Shown here in pieces: positions 45,701 through 58,474 of a stretch of 64,000 nucleotides of DNA (the first letter of the stretch is position 1; every line of letters begins with the position of its first letter). The DNA comes from Melampsora larici-populina 98AG31 (taxonomy: Eukaryota; Basidiomycota; Pucciniomycetes; Pucciniales; Melampsoraceae). Under the pieces are notes generated by a model. It had not been told where the DNA came from, ran no database searches, and saw nothing but the letters and a program-made list of their open reading frames with translations. The stretch is from NCBI RefSeq assembly GCF_000204055.1, contig NW_006768789.1, positions 525,858 to 589,857 on the forward strand, given 5' to 3'. Position numbers and translations under genes: made by a program.

Positions 45701-46480
45701 AAAGCTAACTACGGGTATAACACAACCTTTGGAGACAAACCTTTAGGAGAACAGTGCGTACTGTCAGTGGAGAACAGACTCAAGATTTTACAAGCGGTTC
45801 AAGACAAGTTGAAGGAATGTTTACAAGCAATTCAAGAAGAAATGGAATTACAAGCAAGTCAAGAAGAAATGGAATTACAATTTAAGAAGAAAGTACGAAG
45901 CACACCAGACTGGCAAGTTGGCAACCATGTGTGGTTGAGCAATAAAAATATATCTACAACTCGACCCAGCCCTAAATTGGAACACCAATGGCTAGGTCCT
46001 TTCCCTATTATGAAAAAGATCTCAAATTCAACTTACAAATTGAATCTTCCCATTTCAATGAAGGGAGTCCATCCAGTCTTCCACATCTCAGTTTTGCAAA
46101 AACACAAAGTAGACAAAATTGAAGGCCAGCAAGAACCAGAACCTACACCAATCTTTATTGAAGGCAACACAGAATGGGAAGTATCAGAAATTTTAGACTG
46201 CAGAATGAAGCACAAGAAACAAGAATACTTTATCAGTTGGAAAGGATTTGGACCTGAGCACAATTCATGGGAGCCAATGGAAAATTTGGGCAACTGCAAG
46301 GCATTAATTGATAATTTTAATTTAAAATTTCTCATGGCAGCAAGTAAATACAAGAGGTCACAGAAGAAAAAGTAGGAGGGCAAGCTTTTTCCCCCTGGGT
46401 TTTTTAATGCTGCCCAGGAAAGAATGCAGAAGTTGCAAGAGGGAGTTTGGGCATAAAGGGGGGATACTGTTATGAACTGG
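42775..46480 (+). mobile_element. Decayed Ty3/Gypsy chromovirus-type retrotransposon
   Basis: A 5'-truncated element with no gag and no 5' long terminal repeat in the window. It contains most of pol, a C-terminal chromodomain, a polypurine tract (AAAGGGGGGATA, about 46456) and then TGTTATGAAC at 46468, a likely start of the 3' terminal repeat. The far end of that repeat could not be placed. At 42775-42840 lies a diverged copy of the pol segment at 43045-43105, so the 5' border is itself a rearranged piece. Confidence 0.82.
42885..46375 (+). pseudogene. pol polyprotein (RT-RNase H-integrase-chromodomain), inactivated
   Basis: Reverse transcriptase domain at 43330-44000 with the active-site box AVFLDDTMIY, RNase H at about 44170-44650, the zinc HHCC motif of integrase at 45050-45200 (H..H..CHSC), then a DDE core: WTDISYNL, IISDCGSIF and TNGQSEIVNKSIE. 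A chromodomain closes the protein at 46160-46310 (WEVSEILDCRMKHKKQ ... SWKGFGPEHNSWEPMENL). Four lesions break the frame: TGA at 44535, a frameshift near 44908, TAG at 44978 and TGA at 45614. Catalytic residues are still visible, so it decayed recently. Nonsense changes fit C-to-T transitions (for example CGA to TGA at the R of KQLTR). Chromodomain elements target heterochromatin. Confidence 0.85.
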
Positions 46481-47837
46481 GGTTTGCAGAGATGACACAC
46501 ATTACACATGTCACAGATTTGTAGCTAGTATCTTGTACCCTTCCATGTTGTACAGATGCTCTTTTCTCCTTATCCGACAATCACAATACAAGACCTGCTC
46601 AGATTGGATAAACCTCTTCCCTTGTCCCAACCCCCTTGTCCCAGCCTTGACACAAATTTGTTTTGAGAAAATCTCAAGAACATCAAAAATAGCATTTTTA
46701 TATTTCATGATACTGTTGGTGATCAAAAAGGGGCATATCATCAACCACCATTAAAAAAAATCATTGAAAAGGTCATCTTTGTCCCAATCATCATTCCTCA
46801 ACTAAACTATTAGTCTCTAGTCTATAAACACTCTCAGTATCATCCTATGTCATTCCTCCTGCTCCACTTCATCTTTGCCAGGACTTTGAGATGGAATTTG
46901 GAAAATTTAGATGCTAAACACACAATGTTCATACATAATTGCCTGGGAAATTGGGTGGAATAGAGCTAAACCTAACATGGGCACACCAACCCCAAAACAA
47001 GCCAAGAAGGCCCGCCCATGGGGCAGGTCATTTGCGCCCCGCCCACCACATGACTTAGCAACTATCCACAAACACAACTCTCTTACTCCTTCTCAAGCTT
47101 GGAATGCTCCCTTTTCTACCCAAAAATGGCCATTCCTGTTAAGCCCTTGTCAAAATGGCTTTTTCAACCTTTTGAACCAACAAGAAGACAAAAAGGTGTT
47201 ATGAGCCATTTATAGGCTACTACTATTATATTATGCTTGTGGTAATAGGTAGTTTCTTACTCACTTGGTAGTTGGCTCAACAATGGACTGTGTCTCCTCA
47301 TGTTACAATATAAATACCTTGATGGAGAGACCTTTAGCTACCTTATACATTCACCGGAAAGACAGGAAAAGCAATTCACTGCTTGTACTTTTTTCCTTGG
47401 TGATCACGGTGATCATCTACATACATGCACATATCTTCTCTTCCACTTATCAGAGCGGTCTTGTTGAAATCTTGTTGTCTTGTTCCAACCGTCTTTTGAG
47501 CTAGACTTAGCGACCTCTAGCAACCATTCTTGCAAGAAATCCATCTGCCGTTAAGAGTGTATTGAATATAAAGCTTTTGCAAACTCTACCAGCTGTAAAC
47601 CTTGACAATGCCACTGAACCGCCAGGGACGAAATCACTCAGATGCCAAACAAACGATAAATAAAATAATTAAGACCATCAAATCATAAGAAACACTTTAT
47701 AAAACAAAATCTTCCAGAAGACTAATGAGGAATAAAATTAAATCTTCAAAATGAATGATCTTAAAACCAAAGTATGTACACAAGAAGGAGAATCATTTGA
47801 CTACTTTTTTGAGGGATCAGAACACCATTCTTTGGAT
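46376..47837. other. 3' part of the retrotransposon and flank
   Basis: After the pol stop, sequence from 46468 should be the 3' terminal repeat, but without a partner its end cannot be fixed. A second TGTTATGAG start at 47199 followed by a TATAAATACC box (about 47310) could be another terminal-repeat fragment. No gene was seen. Confidence 0.4.
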
Positions 47838-50284
47838 TTAACAAAGTTGAGTAGAAGGTCTTCTTTCAAACCAATCTTTAATTGTAATTCCAGTTTCATC
47901 AAATTCTCTCGACTTACCCAAACCACAACCCAAAAGAAGATTATCCACTGATTTAGTAGCCAAACGATGAATGAGCTGATTAGTATCTAAAACAGATGCT
48001 AATCTTCTTCTTTTGAGTCCCTCTTGACTGATTTTGTGATCTTTTGTTGGGGTTATCATCATTGGAATCTCATTATCATTTTCAGTACTTTTTATTTCTT
48101 CTGTTTCACATATCTCGACTGCCGGTGGTGACTAAAAATCAAAAAGCTATCAATATTTGACAAAGGTTCTCGACACTCGCAAAAAGTTGAAAGAAATTAA
48201 AAGAAATTCGAACACTTACTTCAACAGGTTTCCCAAATCGATAAGAATCTAAAGCACGATAGACATCATTCTGATGAAGTTGACCTTTGGTACTTTGTTG
48301 ATTTTTGCTCGATTGAGTCTCATCAGATTTCCATCTTGATTTCATCTCAAAATGATGACTGAAGCCTTTCTTGATCGGTTGTTGATAAAAATGAGATGAT
48401 AAATAAGATCTCTTAGCCGCACGTTTATGTCGTCCCCAAAAATCATCTTCTTCATTATTACTTTCTCCTATCAAACCTAATTGACTGATTGACGAATCTT
48501 TTCTTGATGAACTATTACTTAAATTTAATTTAGGCGGGAATAGTTTACGAATCTCTTCCATTGCTGTCTGGGCTAAGAAACCGGGAGATGAAGGTCTTCT
48601 AGAATTTTGACGATCACTACGAAACTCGGGACTTGAAAATTTGAACCTCGATGACGAAGATGAGATAGGTGGAGGTGGGGCGACCAAATTCTTTCGTAAG
48701 TCAGAGAGTTCCATCAAGACTGGCGTACTGGTATTCACTGGCTTTGGGGTGGATAGGATGTCTTCAAGACTATCGTTCTCGAGCTCAGTAAGCTTTTTAG
48801 GTCGCTGAGAAGGAAGTAAGAAAGCACGTGGTTCGAGTTTGATCTTCTTTACCATATGAATTTCTGGCCATTCTTCTATCACATAACCTTCACCGTCTGC
48901 TTGAATTGTGGACCGGTTCGTTTTGATCACTGCCAGACGAGCTTCTAGTTTACCTTCTTCTAAAAGTTTAGGGATCTGATTACATGTAGCTTCTGCTCCT
49001 TCTGAATTACTTTGAAGTGAATAAAAACTATGATTATCAAACATACTATCCATTTCACTTAAATGACTTTTATGCTTGAATTCTTTAGGATATCTATCTT
49101 GAGGAGGATTGTCAAGAGAGCTAGATCGGTTCGATGGATTCTTGAGATCTTCTACGGAATCTTCTGATGGTTTGATTGCTATCGCTTGCATCTGATTGAC
49201 TCCCGTTTCTGATCTCATTTGAATTATCAAAGTTTGAGTCGGACTTTTCACAACGACATCTGTTTTGGATGAATGATTGTTACCAAGGGAAGGAAGCCTA
49301 GGTCCTTTGATGCTCATACTGCGTCTGTTCAAGATACTTAACTTGGGCATAGTGATCGGATGATGATATTTGCTGGAACGGTTGATGACTGCTATGGCGT
49401 ACAAGATCGATGGTAAAAGATTCAAAAAGATGACTTCACGATATTGTTTCTTATTGGTACTCGAAAAATAGAGAAGTACAACTAGTTGAGCTACAGCGGG
49501 CTTTCATTCGTTCTCGCCAAAGTCAGAATCAGATGCAAGAAAACGAGTGATGAGATTCTTGGAAGGAAACAAATGAACATTACTCACGAGTCCTTCATCT
49601 TTCATGATTCCCAGTGCAAGACGGAGGTTGTCTGAAGATTTCTTTGCCCCTAATGACTGACTGTGACTGCAGATTCGAGACCATATTAACATGGCGATAG
49701 AGCCAGTAGAGACAACCTGATAAGAGGCGATAGAAACTGGTATCAGAATTGTTTACCATCGTATCCCAACTCGTCATCGTTGGAATCAAAAGACGTCATC
49801 GTTGGAATCAAAAGATTGAGAATTTTCCTCACACTGCTAAGACAGAGCCATGCCGATATCATGGACCAAGTGTTCCCTTCTCTGATGCCAATAAAGATCA
49901 CCAAAATCAAACTGACTGTTAAACTGATACCGAGTGATATGCCCGCAATCAAAGACCTCCAAGCGATCCAAGGATTCCGTTGAGAATTCTTGGTGGTCAT
50001 GATAGTATCATTGAGGTAGAACAAAAGTGAGAATTGGCATCCTCCTTTGAGCATTTCTCCTAATCCTACTGTAGCCATTAAAACGTCCTTGAGACCGATG
50101 ACTACCGCTGTTGCCAGAACTGCGATCACACTGACCCATAAACTGATAATGATCGTGCATACTTTAAATGAAAAGTTGCTTTGTGAGGTACTTTGAACCT
50201 CTTCAAAGATGATTGAAATAGCTTTAGAAAAGAATGCACCAAAAGCTTTTCAGAAATATTCAAAAGGAAAACGTTTGTGAACAT
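47838..50284 (-). pseudogene. Multi-pass membrane protein with long disordered tail, probably frameshifted
   Basis: Reading down the minus strand from an ATG at 50284, hydrophobic segments include VSVIAVLATAVVIGLKDVLM, SLIAGISLGISLTVSLILVI, VVSTGSIAMLIWSRI, PAVAQLVVLLYF and LNLLPSILYAIAVI, about six or seven helices. About 420 residues of Ser/Pro/Lys-rich tail follow, ending SREFDETGITIKDWFERRP and a stop at 47838. No family was recognised; the helix pattern resembles basidiomycete seven-helix proteins of unknown function. A 22-bp tandem duplication at 49772-49815 lies inside the exon before VVSTGSIAM. With two copies the frame shifts by one and runs into a stop; with one copy it would read IPTMTSWDTM into VVSTG in frame. 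Introns (including GTGAGT..AAAG at about 49500-49590) otherwise splice cleanly. The start is uncertain. Confidence 0.6.
49772..49815. repeat. 22-bp tandem duplication in a coding exon
   Basis: CGTCATCGTTGGAATCAAAA plus GA occurs twice, head to tail. Because 22 is not a multiple of 3, it shifts the reading frame of the surrounding membrane-protein gene. Confidence 0.9.
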
Positions 50285-52075
50285 TAGTGACTTCTTCTTC
50301 TTGTGAATCACTCAAGTATAAGAAAAAGTCAGATGGAAAATTCACAAACCAAGAGATAAAAAAGTATGAAAGATTATCAAAACTTGTGACATAATCTTTC
50401 ACAAATCAAGAACTACGAAAAGGTTGTAGATATATCAAAAGAAATTTGAAGTATTATAATCTTTCCTTGATTCAAGACTTGAAGATTTTCTGGGGAAAAA
50501 ATGGGTTGATCGAAGAAGATAAGAATATAGAAAGGACAAAAGAATGACTTAGTACGATGATTTTATAGATTATTGTAAGAGATGAGACACTGTTACTTTG
50601 AATATTTACAAAAACTATATATAACTTGATGGCTTGATGATTATGATTGCATGGGATGTCTTCGAGATGATAAAAACCTAATCGGCGTGAGAAAGATAGC
50701 AAAGCGGAGCAAGAATAAGTTGAAGTTGTCGCAGGCAAAATGAAAAAAAAGTCAACAAAGATAATCATAAAACACACCAGGAAGCAAGAGTTGCAAGGCA
50801 AGATGCAAGATAAAGATAAAGTATGGCTCGGTGGTGATCTAAAATGTTGATTATTCCACTTAATGATTGGCTCTGTCAAATTGACTACTCAACCAACCGC
50901 AGTTGACAGTTAACAGAAACCTTTGATAAAGCAATCATCTTTCTCGCATTACTTGAGTGAGCATGAAAGCGACGAAATTCAGGAACATGGAAATCATAAA
51001 TCTAACCATCGGTCTCACACTGAATTATACCTGATCAGCTCAAAACATTCGTGGTGCGGAGGCGGACGGAGATGGTTGGGATAAAAGAGTGGTGACAAAG
51101 CTCCACTTTTAGTGTGATGCATACTTGCTTTGATCTATTGACAGGGCCTTTTGAAAGTAAACCATCATCCATACAAATGCATGGCAGTCTGAGCCGGATT
51201 TTACACTTCTAAAAGTGTCATCATCATCAGATCGATTCAGAAATTAGGATCATCAAGAATTTATTTGACACGCACATATTTCCCACCCTTTTGTGGGATT
51301 CGTGTTTCTTGCATCAATCAGAATTGGCTTGGGCTTACATCCACCTGGATCACTCACTGCCGACCGAATGGGCTCGGATAGCAGCATCCGAGAACACTTC
51401 GGAGTTTCAAATCCGAGGCGAATCTTTCATAGATCTTATAAGGATCCAGTTTGGAGGACAAGAAAAAGAATCACAAAAAATTGATTACACAGAGAATTTG
51501 AACAAAGCAAGCAAAACAAAAGTAGACAGCGCTGCTAGGCTTATGGGGTTTTCCGCAAAAAACATGAAGGAAAGTGAGAACTTGAGGCAGAAGAGCCTGC
51601 CGATTTGAAAAGTCGATCGATTCACCTGAGAGGCCCGAGAAAAATGACAAGTCCCTCGCGTTTATGCCATAAAAAGACTCGCCAGCCGGCTTATTGGGAA
51701 GTTCTAGGTGTACAATATTTGTGAACATCATATATTCTTTGGTATGGTTGGTCAAACCTTACTCTTGATCATTTTAGTTTGTTGTGTTATACATTGGGCA
51801 AGCGTAACAGAGGGAGTATTCCTTTGTGAACTAGCAACTCACACAAAATCTTGATGTCAACTCATATATTCGCGAAGTGAAGTGCTTGTGCGATTAGGAG
51901 ATGTAAACTGAAAATGGGGGATATTTTCATATCTCTTCCATCGTCAATTTTCAATCATATTTTCTAAATTAATTACTACGTGACCCCTCGAGCTCAAGTT
52001 ACAATTTACGTGATTCCGATTGCGTAAGTGTAGTACAAGGATCTGAGAAGCTAAACATCTTTATGCTACTTTCTC
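50285..52075. other. Intergenic, no gene seen
   Basis: 1.8 kb holding the promoter of the membrane-protein gene and the 3' region of RPT6. An open frame at 51291-51608 (+) has no support. Confidence 0.45.
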
Positions 52076-53588
52076 TCATGTGAAGAGCTTGCTAGTTGAT
52101 GTACTCGAGTCCTGGTAAGGAAAAGGTCCACAAAGAAATGTTCTCAGCAACATAAAGACAGCTTTCAAAAGCACTAGAGAGATGCGCACCATGTTTCTCT
52201 TCAAGACTTTAGCTACTGCCAATTCAAGATCTTCTTGTGTTACGTGTTGACGACGTTCACGGAGGGCATACATTCCTAATAACCGCGAGATTCTCATCAG
52301 CCTAAATGATATGAGATGTTTTATAAACGAGGAGACTTACCTGCTTCGGTACAAATACCCTTCACTTCTGCTCCACTACAATTATCCATCTTTTCTGCGA
52401 GTGCTCGGAGATTGATTCCACGAGTGAGTGACATCTGTAAAGACAAATATCAGTCTTCTGGGGGAAAGATTCGAGCTTAGGTCTAAATGACAATATAGTC
52501 CTGACCTTTCGTGAATGAATCCTCAAGATTGAAATCCTAGCCTCAGGGCCTGGTGGAGGGAATTCAATCTTTCGATCAATTCGACCAGGTCTAAGCAAAG
52601 CAGAATCAAGTATATCGATTCGATTGGTGGCCATGATCACTTTGATATTCTTAGAAGGTTCAAATCCATCGAGTTGATTTAATAATTCTAACATCGTCCT
52701 TTGAACTTCACTATCACCACCACCACTTCCACTTTCTCCTCTTGAACTACCAATCGAATCAATTTCGTCCATAAAGATGATCGATGGAGCATGTTCACGT
52801 GCCATCACAAATAGCTCACGAACCATTCTTGATCCTTCACCAATGTATTTCTGGACCAATTCACTACCACTGACTCGAATAAAACGACAATCTGTATGAT
52901 GAGCCACGGCACGAGCCAATAGGGTCTTGCCTGTTCCTGGAGGACCATAGAGTAGTACACCTTTAGGTTGAGCGATACCCAAGGCGTCAAAGAGTTCGGG
53001 ATGCTTGACAGGTAGTTCGATAACTTCCTTGATCTCTTTAATCTGTTTATCTAGTCCACCCACCATCTCGTAAGTTGAGTCGGGTACCTTTTCTACCATC
53101 ATCAGAGATACGAGTGGATCGACTTTTGAGGGAAGGATCGAGTGAAGTTGGTAGGAGTCAGATCGGAGGGCGACCCGAAGAGCAGGCGTAAGTTGAGAAA
53201 GTTGAATTGAAGGTGCAAAATCGACGACTAAAAGATACAGGCTAGTGTAAGTGAATATGAACTTCAAGACTTGAGCTCCGATCTCAATTCATCACATACC
53301 ATATTTGCCCTCAGGTTGAACTTTGACTAAAACTTTCTTCTTTCCCATCACTTTTACCACTTCTCCAACATAACTTCCTGGCTCTTGTAAAAGTTGAAGT
53401 TCTTCACGTAAGAGTCTAACTCTTGCATTTAGAGAATTACGTTGAGCTTCTAATCTTCGTAGGTTTTGAGTTTTACGATTGATTGTAAGTTGAAGTGATT
53501 CAGTTTTAGTTTGATAATATGATCCTATTCCACCTTGAGAAGATGGATTGATGATTGAATTAGGTGGTCGAGAGACGAGTGAAGCCAT
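52076..53588 (-). CDS. RPT6: 26S proteasome regulatory ATPase RPT6 (Sug1, PSMC5)
   Basis: Five exons on the minus strand (53588-53300, 53227-52506, 52434-52341, 52275-52190 and 52111-52076) encode 408 residues, close to the 405 of yeast Rpt6. Order: an N-terminal coiled coil ([23 protein letters not shown]), the OB-fold segment, then the AAA+ core with Walker [14 protein letters not shown], Walker B IIFMDEID, the pore and second region [21 protein letters not shown], the arginine fingers in [12 protein letters not shown], and [22 protein letters not shown]. It ends SKLFT; family members end in a related short motif. Rpt6 is one of six ATPases in the proteasome base that unfold ubiquitinated substrates. 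Single copy and essential in fungi studied. No defect was found. Confidence 0.95.
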
Positions 53589-54245
53589 CGAAGGTGTTGG
53601 GTTTGAAGGCTGAAGTTGACTAACAATGGTGCTTTATGAAATATCTTGGAATGCTCCTTGGTCCTTCTTCAACTTCAATCGAGATCATTCAACAACACAA
53701 CACATGCGTCATTCCTCACTATAAGCATATCCGATTACATACTACCCTACATACAACTTACAAGTCGGTGATCGCGAGATGACGTGAACGTGTTAAGTTT
53801 GGTGACGCACGTGAACTTGAACAAGATGGCCATGATGGGATTGATTAAGGGATAGAAAATGAATTGGAACTCTCACGAACACGAGGAAGAGGATTTTTGG
53901 CTCCAACCGGTAGGTGGAGCTGAGGGAAAAAAGTCCAACAGCTTAATGTGCAATCAACTGTTTGCATCGCGAGTTATGGTAGCGCATATGATCTTTTTTC
54001 AAGAAACTCATTAAGCTACTTTTGCGTACGTTTAGCTCATAACAATAGGTGAAGGAGGACAAGAATCTAGCTCTGATCTTAGCTATTCTGCATAGTCACA
54101 TTGACATTGCTCATATGCAATCAATCTGTCTGCATTCCTAATACTTTATATCACGGACACACATGGTACTTCAAAATCCACCCAACTGGTTTCAAAAATC
54201 ATACAAACTTCAGATAAATTTCAAAATGTAGTACTACTATATACA
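53589..54245. promoter_or_regulatory. RPT6 promoter side / 3' end of sugar transporter
   Basis: 657 bp between the RPT6 start and the stop of the transporter gene; both genes read leftward. The canonical proteasome-associated control element (GGTGGCAAA) was looked for and not seen, although a related short word cannot be excluded. Confidence 0.4.
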
Positions 54246-57111
54246 TCAAGACAATCTTCCCAAAGAAATCTTTTCATCTTCTTTATCATTTGATACTAAC
54301 TCATTAGATTCTTCAGGTTTAAATCTAAGTGGAGTGATTGAAGGAAATGAATTCTTAACAACACTAAACCAACCTGATTTACTAAAGATGTCATCTATCT
54401 CTTCTAATGATCTATGGGCAGTTTCAGGAAAAAAGTAATAAACACTTGGAATCATTAAAAAATTTGTCACTGCAAAAATGATATCTTTTGAAAGAACAAA
54501 ACCATATGGAATCAGTGAGCTACATTTGAACAATATTTGATAGGAAACGATGATGTATCTTACAAGTCTTATATCCAATGCTCTCAAAGGCGATTGGAGT
54601 GATTAGTACAATGATGAAATTGAATATCCAATCTACCGTCAAATTTTTGGGAATTCATCCATATTATTTTGTCAGCTTTTCATACTTTAGATCACCCTCT
54701 AGAATTTCGAAGGTCCGCATCATTTTGGCTTGAGAAGTTTGAAGTACTAACTTGAAGCAGTGCTGATTCCATTAGATGCTATAAAAATTATTTCCACACA
54801 ATGAAAAAGTTATACATTCCGTTAGTCAACATTTTTTCAAGATCTTTCAAGCAGATTGAGAACTCACCAGCCCTGGTACTCAAACACGCGATTTCCGCCG
54901 GGTACAGCCAACTAAAGATTCATTGATGATCCCATGGAAGAAAGCCTTAGTAGATGATTTGATCCAAATAAAAAGATATTTCACTTACGTCATCCCTAGC
55001 CAACCGATTGCAAAAAACGTATTAAAGATAAAAAGGAAAACCGCAGCAACTATTGCGGCCGATTTCGAATCACGACCTACTATCGGATCTGCTGCCCAAG
55101 ATGTCACGGTCAGGATGGTCATACTGAGGCACATACCAACAGCGCCAAAGAGCATCAACTTCCGACGACCGAAAGTCTCTACAAGCGGTATTGAGATGTC
55201 AATGTTTGCTTTCAGTTCGATGTGCTCTGTTGATCGCATACTTACCAACGGTATACACTGGTATCCATGAGGCGAGGAAGTACTCTGTGCCATTGCAGGC
55301 TGCTAAGATGCGCGAGAGTGTAGGGCTTAATCCGAGATAATCTGTAGTTTAAAGAGACCATCTCAACATCGACTTTTCTGGCCTCTGATGCTCATGTGAG
55401 TGAAAAAATCGAGACTAACTCTCGTAAATTGTAGCAGCATACTAGAACGCGATGATAATGTTCGTCAATTTATGTATTTCAATCCGGTTTTGATTAGAAA
55501 CGAGATGAATTATGACAAACAAAGCTGATCAAATTGATACCACTTCATAGGAAACACTCCTTAGCAATATGATAACTTCGTTCGAGGGTGTGTTGGAGTG
55601 AATTACCTGATCTGTTGGAAGCATTGGATAACAAATCCGAGCTAAAGAAATATGGACAATATATCAATCATCTGAACAACCCATACCACCATATCGCATA
55701 AGTGAAGTCATCATAGCAGTGTATTTGACTCACAATCGCTCGGTGAAAATTTCGAGCAGGTCCCATCTTGAACAAGTCTTTGAGGCCTGATTGTCCAGTC
55801 AAAGCGAGTGAATGTTCTATTTCCTGTTGAAGATTGTAATCAGACTCTAAGCGTGATCTGACAAGCCCACTTCAAATCCTTGGCTATACCTTCACTTCGC
55901 GTTGAACGATAGCAGAATCTGAGCTTGTACCATTTAAAGCTGCAAAGACCTTTTCTGCTTCTTGTATTCTACCTTTCTTTATCAACCAACGTGGTGATTC
56001 TGGGAGGTTTAGAACAGTCGACATTATGATGAGTCCAAATATGATCTGTAGAGCGATTGGCAACCTCCAAGCCATCGTAGTGTTCCGGGCAAAGTAAAAC
56101 CCGAACTGGGCGTAGAAAGAAAAAGCTCAGTGTTAGGCTTCACGTGTTACCCGTTATACAAGAATATGGGCGAGATATAGACCGACATCTATCCAATAAC
56201 TCAGGCAAATTCCACCTGTGATGAGAGCGCCTTCAATCATCACCAATTTTCCTCGCTTATGCGGTTTGGAGCATTCACTGAAAACAAAGGGTAGTTTGAA
56301 AGATTCAAGTAGGATTTTACTACAAAACTCAAGTCGGGAAACTTTCGAATCCACTCACGATTGCCAGGTGGGGACAGTCGCTGTGATGAGCCCATTTCCA
56401 CACCCCGTTACGATCCGACCAACGATAAAGTGAGCCAGACTAAAAGCAGTACTTTGAAGGCAGGCACCAACAACCATGATCAATGCACCCCAAAAAATCA
56501 CCCTCCTTCGTCCAAGCCAGTCTCCGATATATAAACAGGACAAGGCTCCAAACATACATCCTATCCAGGTATGAGTCGGTTAGTCCGACACGGCTCTTCA
56601 AGTTCAATCTTCTTCAATTTTACAAACGAAAGTCACTTCTTACCGATCTCATATATCGCTCTACAATGAAGAAAGAAACAATTAGGCTATAAAATATGAA
56701 AAGACATTTTATCGAATCGCATATAGTCTGCTGAAACTTGTTTAACTCACACGGAGACACCTTGAACTTTAGAGTTTCGTTTTTTTTCATCAGATGTCAA
56801 GAAGGAAGAGGTTGTGTCGATCTCCGGAAAAGTTGCCACAAATGTTGGAAGGGTCAAAAGACCACCCATCACACCTTGATCATATCCAAACAATCTGATG
56901 CACCAAGTAAGGTATCCCGAAATGTGGAGTAAGAGTCCAAAAATACCATGGGGGATGTAAAAGGTAGGATTATAAGTCAATGAACGAATGGAAAAAATAA
57001 AAATAAAACGACAACCAACAGGAAACCTATGCCAGCTAAAGTGGCAATTGCTAAATTCAGAGGTTCAGCCTGCAATCCCCAGTAGGGAGCAGTTTTTGTC
57101 CTTCTCATCAT
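54246..57111 (-). CDS. MFS sugar (hexose-type) transporter
   Basis: A minus-strand gene of about twelve short exons, from an ATG at 57111 to a stop at 54246. Segments in order: FLLFGYDQGVMGGLLTLP (helix 1 signature), DWLGRRRVIFWGALIMVVGA, LPESPRWLIKKGR, GPARNFHRAILGFVIQCFQQI, SGINLISF (from a 22-nt microexon), YAATIYEN, LGLSPTLSRILAACNGTEYFL, FGRRKLMLFGAVGM, and PETAHRSLEEID. These are the marker motifs of fungal sugar porters (12 helices, proton symport). A TAG at about 55460, in front of YAATIYE, lies inside an intron and is not a defect. The tail is serine/glutamate-rich. Sugar preference cannot be told. In rusts such transporters serve haustorial uptake in some cases; that role here is not shown. 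Confidence 0.88.
55521..55542 (-). other. 22-nt microexon of the sugar transporter
   Basis: On the minus strand TGGTATCAATTTGATCAGCTTT lies between a TATGAAG acceptor and a GTTTGT donor. It completes a serine and adds GINLISF, giving QQISGINLISFYAATIYE, the normal helix-7 sequence of the family. Without it the frame is lost. Confidence 0.75.
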
Positions 57112-58474
57112 CGAATATTCAAGAATTGACAAGCCTCAGGATGAAGTCAGATAACAGATGAAATTGAGAAGCACGCAGATCTTGTCAACGAAGTATGTGA
57201 GACCGATCTCCAGAATCACTCAAGGTAGTGGAATCAAAGGTCCTATGAGAGCCAGTCGTAGACTATCAGGGGAAGCACCTGAGTGAGAAGTACATGTAAG
57301 ATAAGAATGTTCTTTGCAAATGAGAGCGCGATAGAGTTTCCGTAAGATGGTGTGGATGTAACCGATCGTTTGAATTGCCTTCGATCAGTCATCTTGCGTA
57401 TCAGCTATAACTCAGAAGCTTAATGCACTTCATCAGCTGAGACTGAGTCAATTATCCTCAGACAAATGCGGGCCATATCTGGATTAACTCCCTTTAAGCC
57501 CAAGTTAAGTTAAAGGTCACGTTCTGGTCTCTCCATTGATTGAGTTCAATTTGCGAATCAAGTCAAGCTCGGATCAACCTTGTCCACTTCACTTTAAGTA
57601 CACAGCAAACACGAGCCACGTTTGTGCTCAACTGCTTAACTTTCATGATCTGATTCTCACCATACACATCTTCAATCTTGGCTGAGTAGTTCTAGTTTTG
57701 AGCATTTTTAAGATGATGCAGTTTTAGCTCTATAACACTGGTTAGTTATTCCCATGTATCACTTTCATCATTGTTCTTTGCATATTCTCATTCATCCAAT
57801 CTCCTCTTCTCTCACAATTTGTATTTTGGTGATCTCAGTCTCATCAGTTGTAGCTGATGAACCTTTTGGATCTTTGCTCATCTCAGTATCATGAGGTGTA
57901 GCCAGTACAACCTTGAACAATGTCAGTTATCACTGACAGCGTATGCTTTGTCACATCCGTCATGAGCTGATGTAGCTGATAAGCTTGTATAAGGATTCGA
58001 AACAAAAGTTTATCCTGGGAAAATTGGGTGTAAGCCCTTATCTGGTTCAAGTATATATTCGCAGGTGTTGATAGAGTGCTGTGACTTCCAAAACACTTAT
58101 TTTGGTTTTTGCACACCTAAGTCAGGATAACTCAACTTGTGTCTTGTAGTCAATCAGAAAGGGTGATCAGTTGAACAATGATAGCTCATCCAAGTGATCA
58201 CTGCATGTATCTCATCAAAATGAGTTTCAACATGCAGCTACCAATGTAATATTCAAAGAAATTTTTTGGACAATGGTGTCTCTTCTGTTCAACAAATAAT
58301 CACTAGACACGGACAAAATGTCTAAATTTCTTCAAGATCACTAAAGTGATATAATAGACATTGCAAATTGTCCATTGAATTGATGACCTAAGCACAGGCT
58401 GCTTTCAAGTCTGTGCAATCACTCCACTGCCATTGTAATACAACATACCTTTAAAGACAGCACACAACAACACT
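57112..58474. other. Intergenic, no gene seen
   Basis: Upstream of the transporter. AT-rich, with pyrimidine-rich runs near 57780-57840 and no supported gene. Confidence 0.45.

Noticed and set aside
47199..47630. Complete solo long terminal repeat
   Set aside because: The start (TGTTATGAG) and a TATA-like box are present, but no matching end or target duplication could be found.
49500..49590. TGA near 49501 as a nonsense mutation in the membrane-protein gene
   Set aside because: The TGA lies in a GTGAGT...AAAG intron whose removal keeps the frame; the real break is the 22-bp duplication further upstream.
51291..51608. Small secreted-protein gene
   Set aside because: No signal peptide, no splice support and no recognisable composition; two overlapping frames are equally open.
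55440..55470. TAG before YAATIYE as a defect in the sugar transporter
   Set aside because: It is the end of an intron acceptor; the missing residues come from the 22-nt microexon.
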